From Marinobacter denitrificans (lineage in GTDB: Bacteria > Pseudomonadota > Gammaproteobacteria > Pseudomonadales > Oleiphilaceae): 64,000 nucleotides of DNA. The position numbers and the translations under genes were made by a program. The stretch spans positions 150,131 through 214,130 of the forward strand of contig NZ_VMHN01000006.1 in assembly GCF_008795955.1 (NCBI RefSeq), in the 5' to 3' direction. The notes under the pieces were generated by a model. It had not been told where the DNA came from, searched no databases, and saw nothing but the letters and a program-made list of their open reading frames with translations. Positions 34,716 to 44,576 of the stretch are shown here, piece after piece (position 1 is the first letter of the stretch; every line of letters starts with the position of its first letter).

Positions 34716-37700
34716 TTATTGATGATAAGAAATTCTCATTAACGTGCAGTACACCACTGGCAGCACCACTAACGTCAATACCGTTGCAACACCCAAACCG
34801 CACACGATAACCACCGCCATGCTCGCGAAGAAGGCATCGCTGAACAGAGGAATCATTCCCAACATGGTGGTTACGGCCGCCATAAGCACAGGTCGTACCC
34901 GGCTTACCGCGGCCTCAACCACCGCAGTGAATGCATCATCCTGCTGTTCTAACTGAATATTGATCTCCTCAACCAGCACAACGGCATTCTTCAGTACCAT
35001 ACCGATCAGACTCAGAGTCCCGAGCAGCGCCATGAATGTAAAAGGCGCGCCGAGCAATACCAGTCCACCAATGATTCCAATCATCATGAGAGGAACAATC
35101 ATCCAGATAGACAGAGCCTGTCGGAAGCTACCGAACAACAGCATCGAAATAATGAACATCCCCAGCAGTCCAAGAGGCAGCGAGGAGAAAAGCGAAGTCT
35201 GAGCTTCGGATGAGGTCTCGTACTCTCCACCCCACTCAATCGAATAGCCGTGGGGAAGCTCCAGCGCGTCGACCTGCGGGCGGATCCTCTCCAGCACACT
35301 CGCCGCCGTCTCCCCCGACAAAGGCATGGGTTCGGCATAAACCGCCAACATCCGCTCCCTGTTTCTGCGTTTTATCAACGGATCCCGCAGTTCCGTATTG
35401 ATGGCATTGATGACGTTGCCCGCGCTGACATAGCGGCCCTGCTCTTCACTCCAGACATTGATCGAGGTAAGGTTTTCGATGTCAAAACGCTGCTCCTCTC
35501 TTGACCGCATAATGATCGGAATGAGGTCGCTCCCCTCACGGTACACTCCAACCTGCTGCCCCTGATTATTCAGCAACAACGCCTGGTGCAGTGATTCGCG
35601 AGATACGCCAAGGCGCCGGGCCTGTTCTTCGAGGAACTCCGGTACGATCACGGCTTCCCGATTACCCCAGGACAAGCGCACGCTGTCGGCCAGAGGTTCA
35701 TTTTCAAAAATTGCCTGCACGCGCACACCGATTTTCCGGAGTTCTTCGGGATCTTCTCCAAAGATACGAGCTTCAAGACTGGCTTTGGCTGAGGGCCCCA
35801 CCTGCAAAGCCTGCACTTTGTAATGCACGTTCGGGAAGTCTGTACGCAGTTGCTCAATGACTTCCTCCATACGGGCCTCTCTCGACGCCTTATCCCGGGT
35901 CTCTACGATCAATTGGCCAAAACTGGCGTATCGCTGCTCCGGTGAATACGTCAACGTAAAACGCTGGGCTCCGCCACCGGTGACACTGGTCACCTGAACG
36001 ACCTGGTCCATGTCATTCACGCGCGATTCCAGCCGCTTTACGGTCTCTTCGGTTTGCAAGATGTCGGCGCCCTCGGGCAACCAAAGGTCAACAAAGAAGA
36101 GTGGCGTTGTGGCATTCGGGAAGAAAGCATTCTTAACCTGTCCCGAGAACGATAGAACCCCAGCCAGAAGCGCGATCGCAAGTGTTAATGTCACGAAGCG
36201 ATAATGAATCGCGTAGGTCAGCAGGCGGCGGAAGACGACGAAAACAATTCCCTTATAGGGGTCGTTATCGGATGACTGCCCGACACTCTCGAGCTTGTCG
36301 GGATAGAACATATCAAAGAAAAACGGGGTCAGAGTGAGTGCCGTCAGCCAGCTCAGGAAAAGCGAGTAGCACAGAACCCAGAACAGGGAGCCAATGAATT
36401 CTCCGGTGGTGTCTGGTGAAAGGCCGATAGGAGCAAAGGCCGTAATGGCAATCACGGTAGCGCCGAGCAGCGGGTACCGGTTCTGCGAGACCACTTCTTT
36501 GGCTGCCTGCCTTTTGGACTTGCCCTTGGAAAGGCCAATCATCATGCCCTCGGTGACGACGATGGCATTATCGACCAGCATCCCCAGCGCAATGATCAGC
36601 GCACCCAATGAAATCTTCTGGAGCTGAATACCGTGTATTGCCATAAGCACGAATGTACCCATGATGGTAATCAGCAGGATCAGCCCCATGAGCAGGCCAC
36701 TTCGCAGCCCCATGAACAGCAAAAGCACAATAATGACAATGCCCACCGCCTGAGCAAGGTTCATGAGAAAAGCAGATACTGCCTCCTCGACTACTTCAGG
36801 CTGGTTATACACTGTGTTCAGTGTCATGCCGATGGGTTGCTGTTTTTCCAGGCGTTTCAAAGCCTCATTGAGACTCTCACCTACATCAACAACGTTGGTG
36901 CCCTCTGCAAATGACACGCCGATGGTCAAAGCAGGCAATCCGTCAGAGTGGTAAAGCAAGGCGGGTGAGTCATTGGTCACCCTGCGAACTTCGGCCAGAT
37001 CGCTGAGCCGGATAATACCCGAATCAGCGCTTCCAACTGCCAGTTGCTCAAGTGCCTGAACGGAATCAAGCTGACCGGTTGGCTGAACGGATAACGACAG
37101 CCCTTCACTGCGCAGGTGGCCAGCGTTGCCCACCGTATTCTGCGCATTCAGAAGGCTTGCCAGGTATTCTGGCGAGATGCCAAGAGCACGCATACGGTCA
37201 CGGTCCAGTGACACGATCATCTGCTCGTCGACACGACCACCGATACTGACTTTTGCGACGCCCTCCAACAATCGCAGTTCTCGCTGAATGAGATCCGCAT
37301 GGTCACCAAGATCTTTCAGCGAGTAGCCGTCACCACGCAACGTGAGCAGCAGGCCGAAGACATCGCCAAAGTCATCGTTCACGATGGACGTGTTCACGCC
37401 TGGTGGCAGACCAGGCTGGGCATCATTAATCTTTCGCCGAAGGATATCCCAATACTGGTCTAACTCCCCTTCTCTGACCGTCTTCTTGAGTTGGACAGTA
37501 ATCTGCGACAAGCCGTCCGAGTTCACCGAAGTAATGTCATCGATGCCCGGCATCTGCTGGATCGCTTTTTCCAGAGGCAGCGTAACCTCCTCCTCGACTT
37601 CAAGAGGCGTTGCTCCGGGATATTGGGTGGTCACCAAGGCGGAACGTAACGTGAACTCCGGGAATTCAAGCTGGCCAAGACCCAGAAACGCGAACATGCC

Positions 37701-37766
37701 CCCAACCCCAAGCAACAGCGTGACCATCCAGCTGATGGACTTCCGATCAAGAAAATAATCGACCAT
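34716..37766 (-). CDS. RND efflux transporter (AcrB-like)
   Basis: 1016 residues with the RND layout: TM1, large periplasmic loop, TM2-6, TM7, second loop, TM8-12. Family marks are PGATPLEVEEEVTLPLEKAIQQ, GALIIALGMLVDNAIVVTEG in TM4 and LIGMVLKNAVVLVEEI in TM10. The TM4 pair aligned with AcrB D407/D408 is D-N, a variation seen in other RND pumps, and the TM10 lysine is kept. It exports lipophilic compounds or drugs using the proton gradient. The adaptor gene is immediately upstream (1-bp gap). Its likely outer-membrane partner is the truncated gene facing it. Confidence 0.93.
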   Translation of the reverse strand: MVDYFLDRKSISWMVTLLLGVGGMFAFLGLGQLEFPEFTLRSALVTTQYPGATPLEVEEEVTLPLEKAIQQMPGIDDITSVNSDGLSQITVQLKKTVREGELDQYWDILRRKINDAQPGLPPGVNTSIVNDDFGDVFGLLLTLRGDGYSLKDLGDHADLIQRELRLLEGVAKVSIGGRVDEQMIVSLDRDRMRALGISPEYLASLLNAQNTVGNAGHLRSEGLSLSVQPTGQLDSVQALEQLAVGSADSGIIRLSDLAEVRRVTNDSPALLYHSDGLPALTIGVSFAEGTNVVDVGESLNEALKRLEKQQPIGMTLNTVYNQPEVVEEAVSAFLMNLAQAVGIVIIVLLLFMGLRSGLLMGLILLITIMGTFVLMAIHGIQLQKISLGALIIALGMLVDNAIVVTEGMMIGLSKGKSKRQAAKEVVSQNRYPLLGATVIAITAFAPIGLSPDTTGEFIGSLFWVLCYSLFLSWLTALTLTPFFFDMFYPDKLESVGQSSDNDPYKGIVFVVFRRLLTYAIHYRFVTLTLAIALLAGVLSFSGQVKNAFFPNATTPLFFVDLWLPEGADILQTEETVKRLESRVNDMDQVVQVTSVTGGGAQRFTLTYSPEQRYASFGQLIVETRDKASREARMEEVIEQLRTDFPNVHYKVQALQVGPSAKASLEARIFGEDPEELRKIGVRVQAIFENEPLADSVRLSWGNREAVIVPEFLEEQARRLGVSRESLHQALLLNNQGQQVGVYREGSDLIPIIMRSREEQRFDIENLTSINVWSEEQGRYVSAGNVINAINTELRDPLIKRRNRERMLAVYAEPMPLSGETAASVLERIRPQVDALELPHGYSIEWGGEYETSSEAQTSLFSSLPLGLLGMFIISMLLFGSFRQALSIWMIVPLMMIGIIGGLVLLGAPFTFMALLGTLSLIGMVLKNAVVLVEEINIQLEQQDDAFTAVVEAAVSRVRPVLMAAVTTMLGMIPLFSDAFFASMAVVIVCGLGVATVLTLVVLPVVYCTLMRISYHQ

Positions 37767-37767
37767 C

Positions 37768-38922
37768 TCAGAGCCCGCCCTCTTTTTCCCAGGGACGGAC
37801 CGAACGATCCCTGTTCATCCGGTGAGCGCCGGCAACCACGATTCTGTCGCCCGGGCTGAGCTCTCCCCGAACAAGCACGCCATCGTTCATTTTCTTACCC
37901 GGCTCGACATCCACCGGCTCGACGCTGCCCGTGTTATCGCCATTCTCACCATCGGCAGCAGCCACGTATCGCCAAACCACGCTAGTGCCGGGTTCTGCGT
38001 CAGGTGTTACAAGCGCCGCGGTTGGTATCAGCCACGACGGGGCGCTCTCTCCAGCCAATGTGCCGTAATCAAGCAGAACGGTCGCGCTCATCCCCGAAAG
38101 CACTGTGATGTCCTCGGGTTCAGGGAGCGTTACGGTAACCTCATAACTGAGCGACCCCTGAGAGGCATTGCTGTCATGCTCTTTGTAGCTCGCGGCGTAG
38201 CGTTTATCGGGAAGCTCGGGAAACTGTACCCACGCGATAGTGTTGCCATTGGCGCGAACGTTCCTGGATCTCTGTGGTTGAAGGCGGCGGACCTGTTGTT
38301 CAGGCATCTGGAACGAGACGTCGATAGAGCCGGGCCGTTGCAGTTCGGCAATGGCCTGCTGCGCTGATACAACCTGAAAGACATCCACCGGCACCCGTGA
38401 AATGACGCCATCAAATGGCGCTTTGAGAACGGTATAGGAAAGTTGGTCCTCCGCGCTGGCCAGTTGCGCTCTGGCAGAGAGGTACTCGGCCTCGGCCTCA
38501 TCGAAACGGGCCTGACTGATGGCCTGGCGCTCCAACGATATTCGCATTCGCTCGAAGGTGGCCTGTGCCAGATTGAAATTTGACCGGGCGTTTTCCAGGC
38601 GGGTTCTTGCGTCCCGATCGTCCAGGCGGGCAACGACCTCCCCTTTTTCCACAGTGTCGCCTGCTTTAACGGCCAGCTCCGTCAGCTCTCCTCCCACTCT
38701 GAAAGAGAGTTCTGAATGGTCAGACGCCGAGACTCTGCCCGGATACTGATTGAGCGTGCCTGACTGCGCCTGCTCCAGCGTCATGAGCTTTACCGGGTAG
38801 ACAGTTTGCTGTGTCAGAGGGGGCGCCTCCGCCGAACATCCCATCACCAGGAGGCTCGAAAGCATTGCAAGCGCTTGTAGGCCTCTCAAGGGCATGGCGG
38901 TACTGACCATCTTGAATTTCAT
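37768..38922 (-). CDS. RND periplasmic adaptor (membrane fusion protein), lipoprotein
   Basis: 384 residues with a lipobox (LLVMGCSAE), a lipoyl/barrel-sandwich half (GRVSASDHSELSFRVGGEL, KAGDTVEKGEVVARLDDRDA), a long coiled-coil hairpin (about 105-165), the second half (LSYTVLKAPFDGVISRVPVD) and beta-barrel and membrane-proximal domains (VEPGKKMNDGVLVRGELSPGDRIVVAGAHRM). It links the pump to an outer-membrane channel. It is co-directional with the TetR fragment. Confidence 0.92.
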   Translation of the reverse strand: MKFKMVSTAMPLRGLQALAMLSSLLVMGCSAEAPPLTQQTVYPVKLMTLEQAQSGTLNQYPGRVSASDHSELSFRVGGELTELAVKAGDTVEKGEVVARLDDRDARTRLENARSNFNLAQATFERMRISLERQAISQARFDEAEAEYLSARAQLASAEDQLSYTVLKAPFDGVISRVPVDVFQVVSAQQAIAELQRPGSIDVSFQMPEQQVRRLQPQRSRNVRANGNTIAWVQFPELPDKRYAASYKEHDSNASQGSLSYEVTVTLPEPEDITVLSGMSATVLLDYGTLAGESAPSWLIPTAALVTPDAEPGTSVVWRYVAAADGENGDNTGSVEPVDVEPGKKMNDGVLVRGELSPGDRIVVAGAHRMNRDRSVRPWEKEGGL

Positions 38923-38945
38923 AACGCGTCACTCTCCAGAAAAAA

Positions 38946-39258
38946 TTAGGTATTCCGACGATCGGCAACCGCATCCCAAGCCATATTAAACGCTAATTCG
39001 ATATGCTCATCGGTACCTTCGAACGACCCTTGCAGGCATCGTTGAACGAGGTGGTAAATCGGGCGGAACATAAACGTTTCGAGAAGTGGAAAAGGTACCG
39101 GTTTGATCAGCCCGGATTGCTTTCCCTGATCAACTGCATTCAAAAGATTTGCGGCTCGGCTTTCGTTTCGTGCCTGGATCTCGGGAGTCATCCAAGCAGA
39201 ATGCGTGAACGTCTCGTGGTAGCGGAATAGTTCCGGACGCTCAAGGCCGATCCTGGAC
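38946..39258 (-). pseudogene. TetR-family regulator, 5'-truncated
   Basis: Readable from about 39258 to the stop at 38946: a ligand-binding C-terminal domain (RIGLERPELFRYHETFTHSA, LNAVDQGKQSGLIKPVP, and IELAFNMAWDAVADR at the end). The N-terminal helix-turn-helix is missing and is replaced by the MerR gene at a precise joint. It lies 23 bp before the adaptor gene, so the original was most likely the local repressor of the efflux operon. With it broken, the pump may have lost its own control. Confidence 0.75.
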
Positions 39259-39630
39259 AGAATGGCCATTGGGGGCTCCATCAGGCATCTGTCTCCAAAC
39301 CTGGACTGTAGTTTTCATGTCGTCACGAAGTCTCTTGAGCTCCTTTAACTCCTGATCCAGTCTGCAAAGGCGGTCTGTGAATAGCTCCTTCAGGTCGCTG
39401 CCAGCCAAGCCACCCTCCGTCCCATGACTTAGAATGACTTTGACTTCACGCAGGTTGAATCCCAGCTTGTTTGCCACGCGAACAAACCGTAAGCGCCACA
39501 GGTCTTCCGAATTATACAAGTTGTAGCCATTTCGGGGATCTTTTCGTGGCCGAAGTAACCCTTCACGGTTATAGAAACGAACGGTGTCCGGAGAGACATC
39601 CGCCAAGTTTGCAATTTCATTGACTTTCAT
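39241..39630 (-). pseudogene. MerR-family regulator, 3'-truncated but with intact DNA-binding part
   Basis: From ATG 39630: winged helix MKVNEIANLADVSPDTVRFY, wing NGYNLYNSEDLWRLRFV, dimerisation helix, then the tail VWRQMPDGAPNGHSV. In this family the tail continues into a metal-site segment; here it runs after GHSV into four foreign residues and a stop, where the TetR sequence begins. The DNA-binding and coiled-coil parts remain, so it might still bind DNA. It is a candidate regulator for the MerR-type promoter at 45265-45295. Confidence 0.7.
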
Positions 39631-39740
39631 CGTGCCCACATCGCTCGCATGAAACAGATCCCGATATATCAGAGGAGAAAACGCCAGCATGACCACTCTG
39701 AAACTCTCTCAATTTGTTATTGCATAAATGAAGTCGACCT

Positions 39741-40544
39741 TTATCCGCCCGTCGCCACCTTTACGTTATTGATCGGTTGGCTTTTCGACCAAGCGACTAA
39801 CCCAAGGCCTCCAAGGATCATCGGCAAGGTCAACAACTGCCCCATGGTCACCCAGTCAAGGGCAATGAACCCCAGTTGCGGGTCGGGGAGGCGAACAAAC
39901 TCGACCGCAAAACGGAAAATTCCGTAGAGCAACAGGAACAGGCCGGACGTTGCGCCCATCCGACGAGGGTGGCGTGAGAACCACCACAGCACCACAAACA
40001 GCACAACACCTTCCAGGGCAAACTCGTACAATGACGACGGGTGACGTGGCGCCGACCCCATATTCGGGAACACCATGGCCCAGGGCACGTCGCTGACCCG
40101 CCCCGGGAGCTCGTGGTTGATAAAGTTGCCAAGGCGCCCCGCCCCCAGGCCAATTGGCACCAGTGGCGCTATAAAATCCGTGAGTTGGAAAAACCGCAGG
40201 TTCTGCTTGCGGGCGAAGACCAAGGCTGCAATCAGGACGCCGGTCAAGCCGCCGTGAAAACTCATGCCCCCTTCCCAGATCTTGAGCAGCCAGAGCGGGT
40301 TGTCTGCCAGCTTGTCAAAACCGTAGAAGAGCGCGTAACCGACGCGGCCACCCAGAATGACGCCCATCGCACAGTAGAAAATCAATGTTTCAACAGCGTC
40401 TGCGTTCAACCCGAGTCGATGAGCCCGACGACGCCCCAGCCACCAGGCCGCGAGAAAACCGACAAGGTACATCAGGCCGTACCAATGGATTTTCAGTGGG
40501 CCCAGTGCAATGGCTACCGGGTCTATTTGAGGATACTGAAGCAT
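39741..40544 (-). CDS. lgt: Prolipoprotein diacylglyceryl transferase
   Basis: 267 residues, seven predicted helices. Family marks: IHWYGLMYLVGF, GRVGYALFYG, WEGGMSFHGGLTGVL and the signature GAGRLGNFINHELPGR. It transfers diacylglycerol to the lipobox cysteine, step one of lipoprotein maturation. The core-genome copy normally sits beside thyA; here it is in an accessory operon downstream of ccmI (39-bp gap), so it is probably an additional copy. Together with lspA and lnt in the same region, all three lipoprotein-processing steps are encoded here. Confidence 0.93.
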   Translation of the reverse strand: MLQYPQIDPVAIALGPLKIHWYGLMYLVGFLAAWWLGRRRAHRLGLNADAVETLIFYCAMGVILGGRVGYALFYGFDKLADNPLWLLKIWEGGMSFHGGLTGVLIAALVFARKQNLRFFQLTDFIAPLVPIGLGAGRLGNFINHELPGRVSDVPWAMVFPNMGSAPRHPSSLYEFALEGVVLFVVLWWFSRHPRRMGATSGLFLLLYGIFRFAVEFVRLPDPQLGFIALDWVTMGQLLTLPMILGGLGLVAWSKSQPINNVKVATGG

Positions 40545-40583
40545 AAGCTTCCCTGATTTCGTGTGTGAACGTGCGTTAGGGTT

Positions 40584-41474
40584 TCAATCAGTAACACGTT
40601 CCGCTCCATTGGCTGTCTCCTCCAATCGTTGCCTGGCAACAGCGATACCTTTACGAATGACCTCTGCGGAGGCGGAATCCTCGAAGCCAGCCAACGCTCG
40701 GCGCCAGTAACCGATCGCCTGTTCATAGCGGCCATCGTCGAAAGCCTCAACCCCCAGCATGCCCAACACTGTCGGCTGACGCGGATCCTTATCGAGTGTT
40801 TCATCTACCAGCGCCTGAACTTCATAGGTCAGGCTGCCTCCGGCCACATAGAATTTCAACTGAGCCAGTTGGGCCAGAAGATCGGCTCGGCGGCCTTCCA
40901 GTTCGATCAATCGCTCCAGGGCGCGAATCGACCGATCTGGCTGACCGACCTTCTGGTACAGCGGAAACAACAAAGCCCAGACCTTGGGATTATCCGGCTG
41001 ACTCTCGGCCTGCTCTTCGAGCCGGACAATCAGGTTCTCCGGTGAGGCACCGGGAGAGTTAAGAACCTCCTGCACCACGGCATACAGAGCCAGATCGCCA
41101 TTGGCGCCCACCCATCGATAGCCGGTTACGGTGGCGGCAATCAATGCCGTTATCACCAGAGGGATAACAAAACGTCCTGCCAGCGGGTTCCTGAGAGGCA
41201 CGCGACGACGGGCCTCGGTGTCCTCCAGAAGATTGCGTTCAAGCTCGTGACGGCTTTCTTCAAAGCGTGCGACGTCAACCTCGCCGCGCTCGCAGGCGCT
41301 TTCCAGTGCCGCAAGCCGACGCTCATACACGGCCAGATTCTGCTCCTCCGCGCGGTCATCCGTTTCAAACCCTTGCTGCCAGTCATGGATCGCCCTTGCT
41401 CGCCGTAACGGTAGACTCAGGAACCACAGCGCTATAAGCAACAGTGTGCCGATACTTAACCAGAGCATAGTCAT
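40584..41474 (-). CDS. ccmI: Cytochrome c maturation protein CcmI
   Basis: 296 residues: TM1 (LSIGTLLLIALWFLSLP), a cytosolic coiled-coil loop (VYERRLAALESACERGEV...SRHELERNLLEDT), TM2, then a periplasmic TPR region (PDNPKVWALLFPLYQKVGQPDRSIRALERLI and following repeats). It chaperones apocytochrome c to the CcmF/H ligase. Its ATG overlaps the ccmH stop (ATGA). Confidence 0.9.
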   Translation of the reverse strand: MTMLWLSIGTLLLIALWFLSLPLRRARAIHDWQQGFETDDRAEEQNLAVYERRLAALESACERGEVDVARFEESRHELERNLLEDTEARRRVPLRNPLAGRFVIPLVITALIAATVTGYRWVGANGDLALYAVVQEVLNSPGASPENLIVRLEEQAESQPDNPKVWALLFPLYQKVGQPDRSIRALERLIELEGRRADLLAQLAQLKFYVAGGSLTYEVQALVDETLDKDPRQPTVLGMLGVEAFDDGRYEQAIGYWRRALAGFEDSASAEVIRKGIAVARQRLEETANGAERVTD

Positions 41475-41959
41475 TCCGACCTCTCACGATGACGATGAAT
41501 CAAAGAGGACAGGCGGGCACGCTCCTCCTCGGATAGCGGCCGAACTCGCCGGTGTCTGCGTGCCTGGACAAACGCAATCACAACCAGGCCACCACCCACT
41601 ACCAACGCCGCCGGCAACGCCCACAGCAGCCACGTGCGCCCGTCAAGGCGCGGATTGTAAAGAACGAACTCGCCAAAACGATTAGCCATGAAATCGAGGA
41701 TCTCCTTATCCGCACGCCCCTCATGAAGCATCAGCGCTACCCGCTCCCGCATGTCCGCCGCCACCGGCGAATTGGAACTGTCGATGGCTTGCGCATCACA
41801 TTTAGGGCACCGCAAAGACGCCGTAAGGTCGCGATAACGCTCCGCCATCACCGGATCCTCGAAATGACGCGCATCGATTGCCGTGTCCGCCATCGACTGG
41901 AACGAAGCCAGCAAAAGCACGATGACCACACAGCAACGGCTCTTCAGGGTTAGTGCCAT
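41471..41959 (-). CDS. ccmH: Cytochrome c maturation protein CcmH
   Basis: 162 residues with signal peptide, the redox motif LRCPKC, the helix bundle SPVAADMRERVALMLHEGRADKEILDFMANRFGEFVLY, and a C-terminal TM helix. It reduces the apocytochrome disulfide for heme ligation. It overlaps ccmG by 10 bp and ccmI by 4 bp. Confidence 0.93.
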   Translation of the reverse strand: MALTLKSRCCVVIVLLLASFQSMADTAIDARHFEDPVMAERYRDLTASLRCPKCDAQAIDSSNSPVAADMRERVALMLHEGRADKEILDFMANRFGEFVLYNPRLDGRTWLLWALPAALVVGGGLVVIAFVQARRHRRVRPLSEEERARLSSLIHRHRERSE

Positions 41960-42474
41960 TTTTCTACCTCCGCCATGACTTCATCCACCTGGGCGGGCGT
42001 GATATACCCAACGTGCTTGTATCGAACGATACCGTTTGCGTCGACCAAGAAGGTTTCGGGCACGCCATACACGCCAAGCTCGAAACCCAGGTCACCGGCA
42101 GGATCGAAGATGTTGACCTCGAAAGGTTTTCCAAACTCTTCAAGAAACTGTCGTCCCAGGTCGCGGGCGTCTTTATAGTTGATGCCCACCATCTGAACGC
42201 CGCGCTCAGAGAGCGCCAGCAACTGGGGCATCTCCTCCTTGCAAGTCGGGCACCAGGAGGCCCAGACATTGACCAGAGACATCCGGCCACGAAGCAGGGA
42301 TTCATCCACCTCGGCGCCGGGTTCCTCCAGCGTTGAGAGCGTGAACGACGGAAACTCCTGACCCCACAAGGCCGACTCGCGAGCACTGGGATCCAGCGAA
42401 AGCCCCCGGTATAAAAAGAAGGCCAGGCCAACGAATACCAGAAAAGGAAGCAGCAGCAACAGCCGGCGTATCAT
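41950..42474 (-). CDS. ccmG: Thiol:disulfide interchange protein CcmG (DsbE)
   Basis: 174 residues: membrane anchor (LLLLLPFLVFVGLAFFLYRGLSL), then a periplasmic thioredoxin domain with WCPTC active site and the family cis-proline signature GVYGVPETFLVD. It passes electrons to CcmH and apocytochrome c. The start overlaps the ccmF stop by ATGA. Confidence 0.94.
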   Translation of the reverse strand: MIRRLLLLLPFLVFVGLAFFLYRGLSLDPSARESALWGQEFPSFTLSTLEEPGAEVDESLLRGRMSLVNVWASWCPTCKEEMPQLLALSERGVQMVGINYKDARDLGRQFLEEFGKPFEVNIFDPAGDLGFELGVYGVPETFLVDANGIVRYKHVGYITPAQVDEVMAEVEKWH

Positions 42475-44468
42475 GCGCGGACCTCGCGCGTCGGCCCCGT
42501 CGATTCCCCGTTAGCGGCGACTGCACGGCGACGACGGTAGCGGCGGTCTGCCACGGCGAGGACGCCCCCGAAAGCCATCAACAGCGCACCCAGCCATAGC
42601 CAGCGTATGAAGGGCTTGACCTGTATGCGCATTGCCCAGCTACCGTCGTCCAGCTCCTCACCCATGGCCACATAAAGGTCCCGAAGCAGGCCAGGATGCA
42701 GCGCGACATCGGTCATCGGCTGCCCTCGGGCAATGTACAGGCGCTTCTCCGGGTACAGGGTGGTGACAATCCGGCCTTCACGGGCAACCTCGATGGTCGC
42801 CGTATCGGCGAGGAAGTTGGGCCCCCGACGCTCGCCCAGTTCGGTCAGCGTAAAATCGTACCCGCCCAGATTCACCTGCTCACCGATATCAAGCCGCACA
42901 TTACGCTCCATGGCGTAGTTCGACACCATCACCACGCCCACGATGGTGACGGCCAGGCCCACGTGGCCGACCACCATGCCCCAGTATGAAGGGGTCAACT
43001 TACGCAATCCGGACAGCGCAGAGGACGCATTGCGGACTTTATCAAACAGGTCGCGCACCAACGCCAGTACTACCCACAGGGCCGCCACCATCCCCAGCGC
43101 CACGGCGACATTCCACTGGCCGTTGTAAAGAAACGGTATCGATATCGCAATCGCCAGTGCGGCCAAGCCCGCCCCCAGTAGTCGCCGGAACAGCTCCCGA
43201 CCGGGCATCTGCTTCCAGCGTGAGACCGGCCCCAGCCCCATAAAGGCACACAGCATGACGGTCAGTGGCACGAACAGGCTATTAAAGTAAGGCGCGCCGA
43301 TACTGACCTTGCCCAGCCCGAGTGCATCCAGGATCAAGGGGTACAGGGTGCCCATCAGGACCGTGATCGTCATGATGACCAGCAAAATATTGTTGATCAG
43401 CAACAGAGCATCCCGGGAAAGCCAGCTAAAGCCCGCATTGGCGCTCATTCGCGGCGCCCGTAGCGCAAAGATCAAAAGCGAGACGCCGACCGTTATTCCC
43501 AGCAACGCCAGAATGAAGAGCCCCCGAGATGGATCATTGGCAAAGGCATGAACCGAGGTCAGTACCCCTGAGCGCACCAGGAAGGTGCCCAGTAACGAGA
43601 GTGAGAACGTGAAAATCGCCAGCAGTGCCGTCCAGCTCTTGAACGTGCCGCGTTTTTCCGTGACCGCCAGTGAATGTATCAGCGCTGTCCCGCTCAGCCA
43701 GGGCAGGAGCGATGCATTTTCCACCGGATCCCAGAACCACCAGCCGCCCCAACCCAGCTCATAGTAGGCCCACCAGCTACCCAGAGCGATGCCGAGGGTC
43801 AGAAAGGCCCAGGCAATGTTGGTCCACGGCCGAACCCAGCGCGTCCAGGCCGCATCGAGACGCCCTTCGATCAGCGCAGCGATGGCAAAAGCAAAGACCA
43901 CTGAAAAACCCACATAGCCCATGTAAAGCATCGGCGGATGGATGATCAGGCCAACATCCTGCAACAACGGATTCAGATCGGCACCGTCGGCTGGCATGCC
44001 CGGCAACAGGCGATCAAAGGGACTGGACGTAACGACGATGAAAAGCAGGAACCCTGCGCTGACGACACCCAGAACTCCCAGAACCCGTGCCAGCATATCC
44101 CGTGGCAACTGGCGGGAAAACAGACTGACGGCAAAGCCCCAGCCACTGAGAATCAGACTCCATAACAGCACCGAGCCTTCATGAGAGCCCCAGACGGCGG
44201 TGAACTTGTAGTACCAGGGCAGCATCGAGTTGGAATTACGGGCCACATAATCCACGCTGAAATCATCCAGAAGAAAACTGGCGGTCAGGCTGGCATAAGA
44301 AACCAGTAGAAAAACAAATTGCCCCCATGCCATGGGCTCTGCAAATGCCATCCACAACGGGCGCCGGGTGGCGGCTCCCAGCAAGGGCACGGTCGCCTGA
44401 AGCAGCGACAGGCAAAGTGCAATCAATAACGCGAAGAGACCAACTTCAGGGATTGTCAGGGTAAGCAT
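42471..44468 (-). CDS. ccmF: Cytochrome c heme lyase CcmF
   Basis: About 665 residues from the ATG at 44468; a longer frame to 44555 adds a Pro/Glu-rich extension not usual in the family. It has about 15 helices, the heme-handling WWD motif WGGWWFWDPVENASLLPWL, and LGIHPPM-type LIIHPPMLYMGYVGF. It ligates heme to apocytochrome c. CcmABCDE, needed to deliver heme, are absent from this window, so this set depends on the chromosomal copies. Confidence 0.92.
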   Translation of the reverse strand: MLTLTIPEVGLFALLIALCLSLLQATVPLLGAATRRPLWMAFAEPMAWGQFVFLLVSYASLTASFLLDDFSVDYVARNSNSMLPWYYKFTAVWGSHEGSVLLWSLILSGWGFAVSLFSRQLPRDMLARVLGVLGVVSAGFLLFIVVTSSPFDRLLPGMPADGADLNPLLQDVGLIIHPPMLYMGYVGFSVVFAFAIAALIEGRLDAAWTRWVRPWTNIAWAFLTLGIALGSWWAYYELGWGGWWFWDPVENASLLPWLSGTALIHSLAVTEKRGTFKSWTALLAIFTFSLSLLGTFLVRSGVLTSVHAFANDPSRGLFILALLGITVGVSLLIFALRAPRMSANAGFSWLSRDALLLINNILLVIMTITVLMGTLYPLILDALGLGKVSIGAPYFNSLFVPLTVMLCAFMGLGPVSRWKQMPGRELFRRLLGAGLAALAIAISIPFLYNGQWNVAVALGMVAALWVVLALVRDLFDKVRNASSALSGLRKLTPSYWGMVVGHVGLAVTIVGVVMVSNYAMERNVRLDIGEQVNLGGYDFTLTELGERRGPNFLADTATIEVAREGRIVTTLYPEKRLYIARGQPMTDVALHPGLLRDLYVAMGEELDDGSWAMRIQVKPFIRWLWLGALLMAFGGVLAVADRRYRRRRAVAANGESTGPTREVRA

Positions 44469-44576
44469 TTCGGGGCCGTGTTCGGTTGCGGGTTCGGCGA
44501 TGACCGAACCTATCGGTGAAGGTTTCTCAGGTATTGCTTCGTCAGCCAGCCACAAGGCCAGCTGACGAATTCTCTA

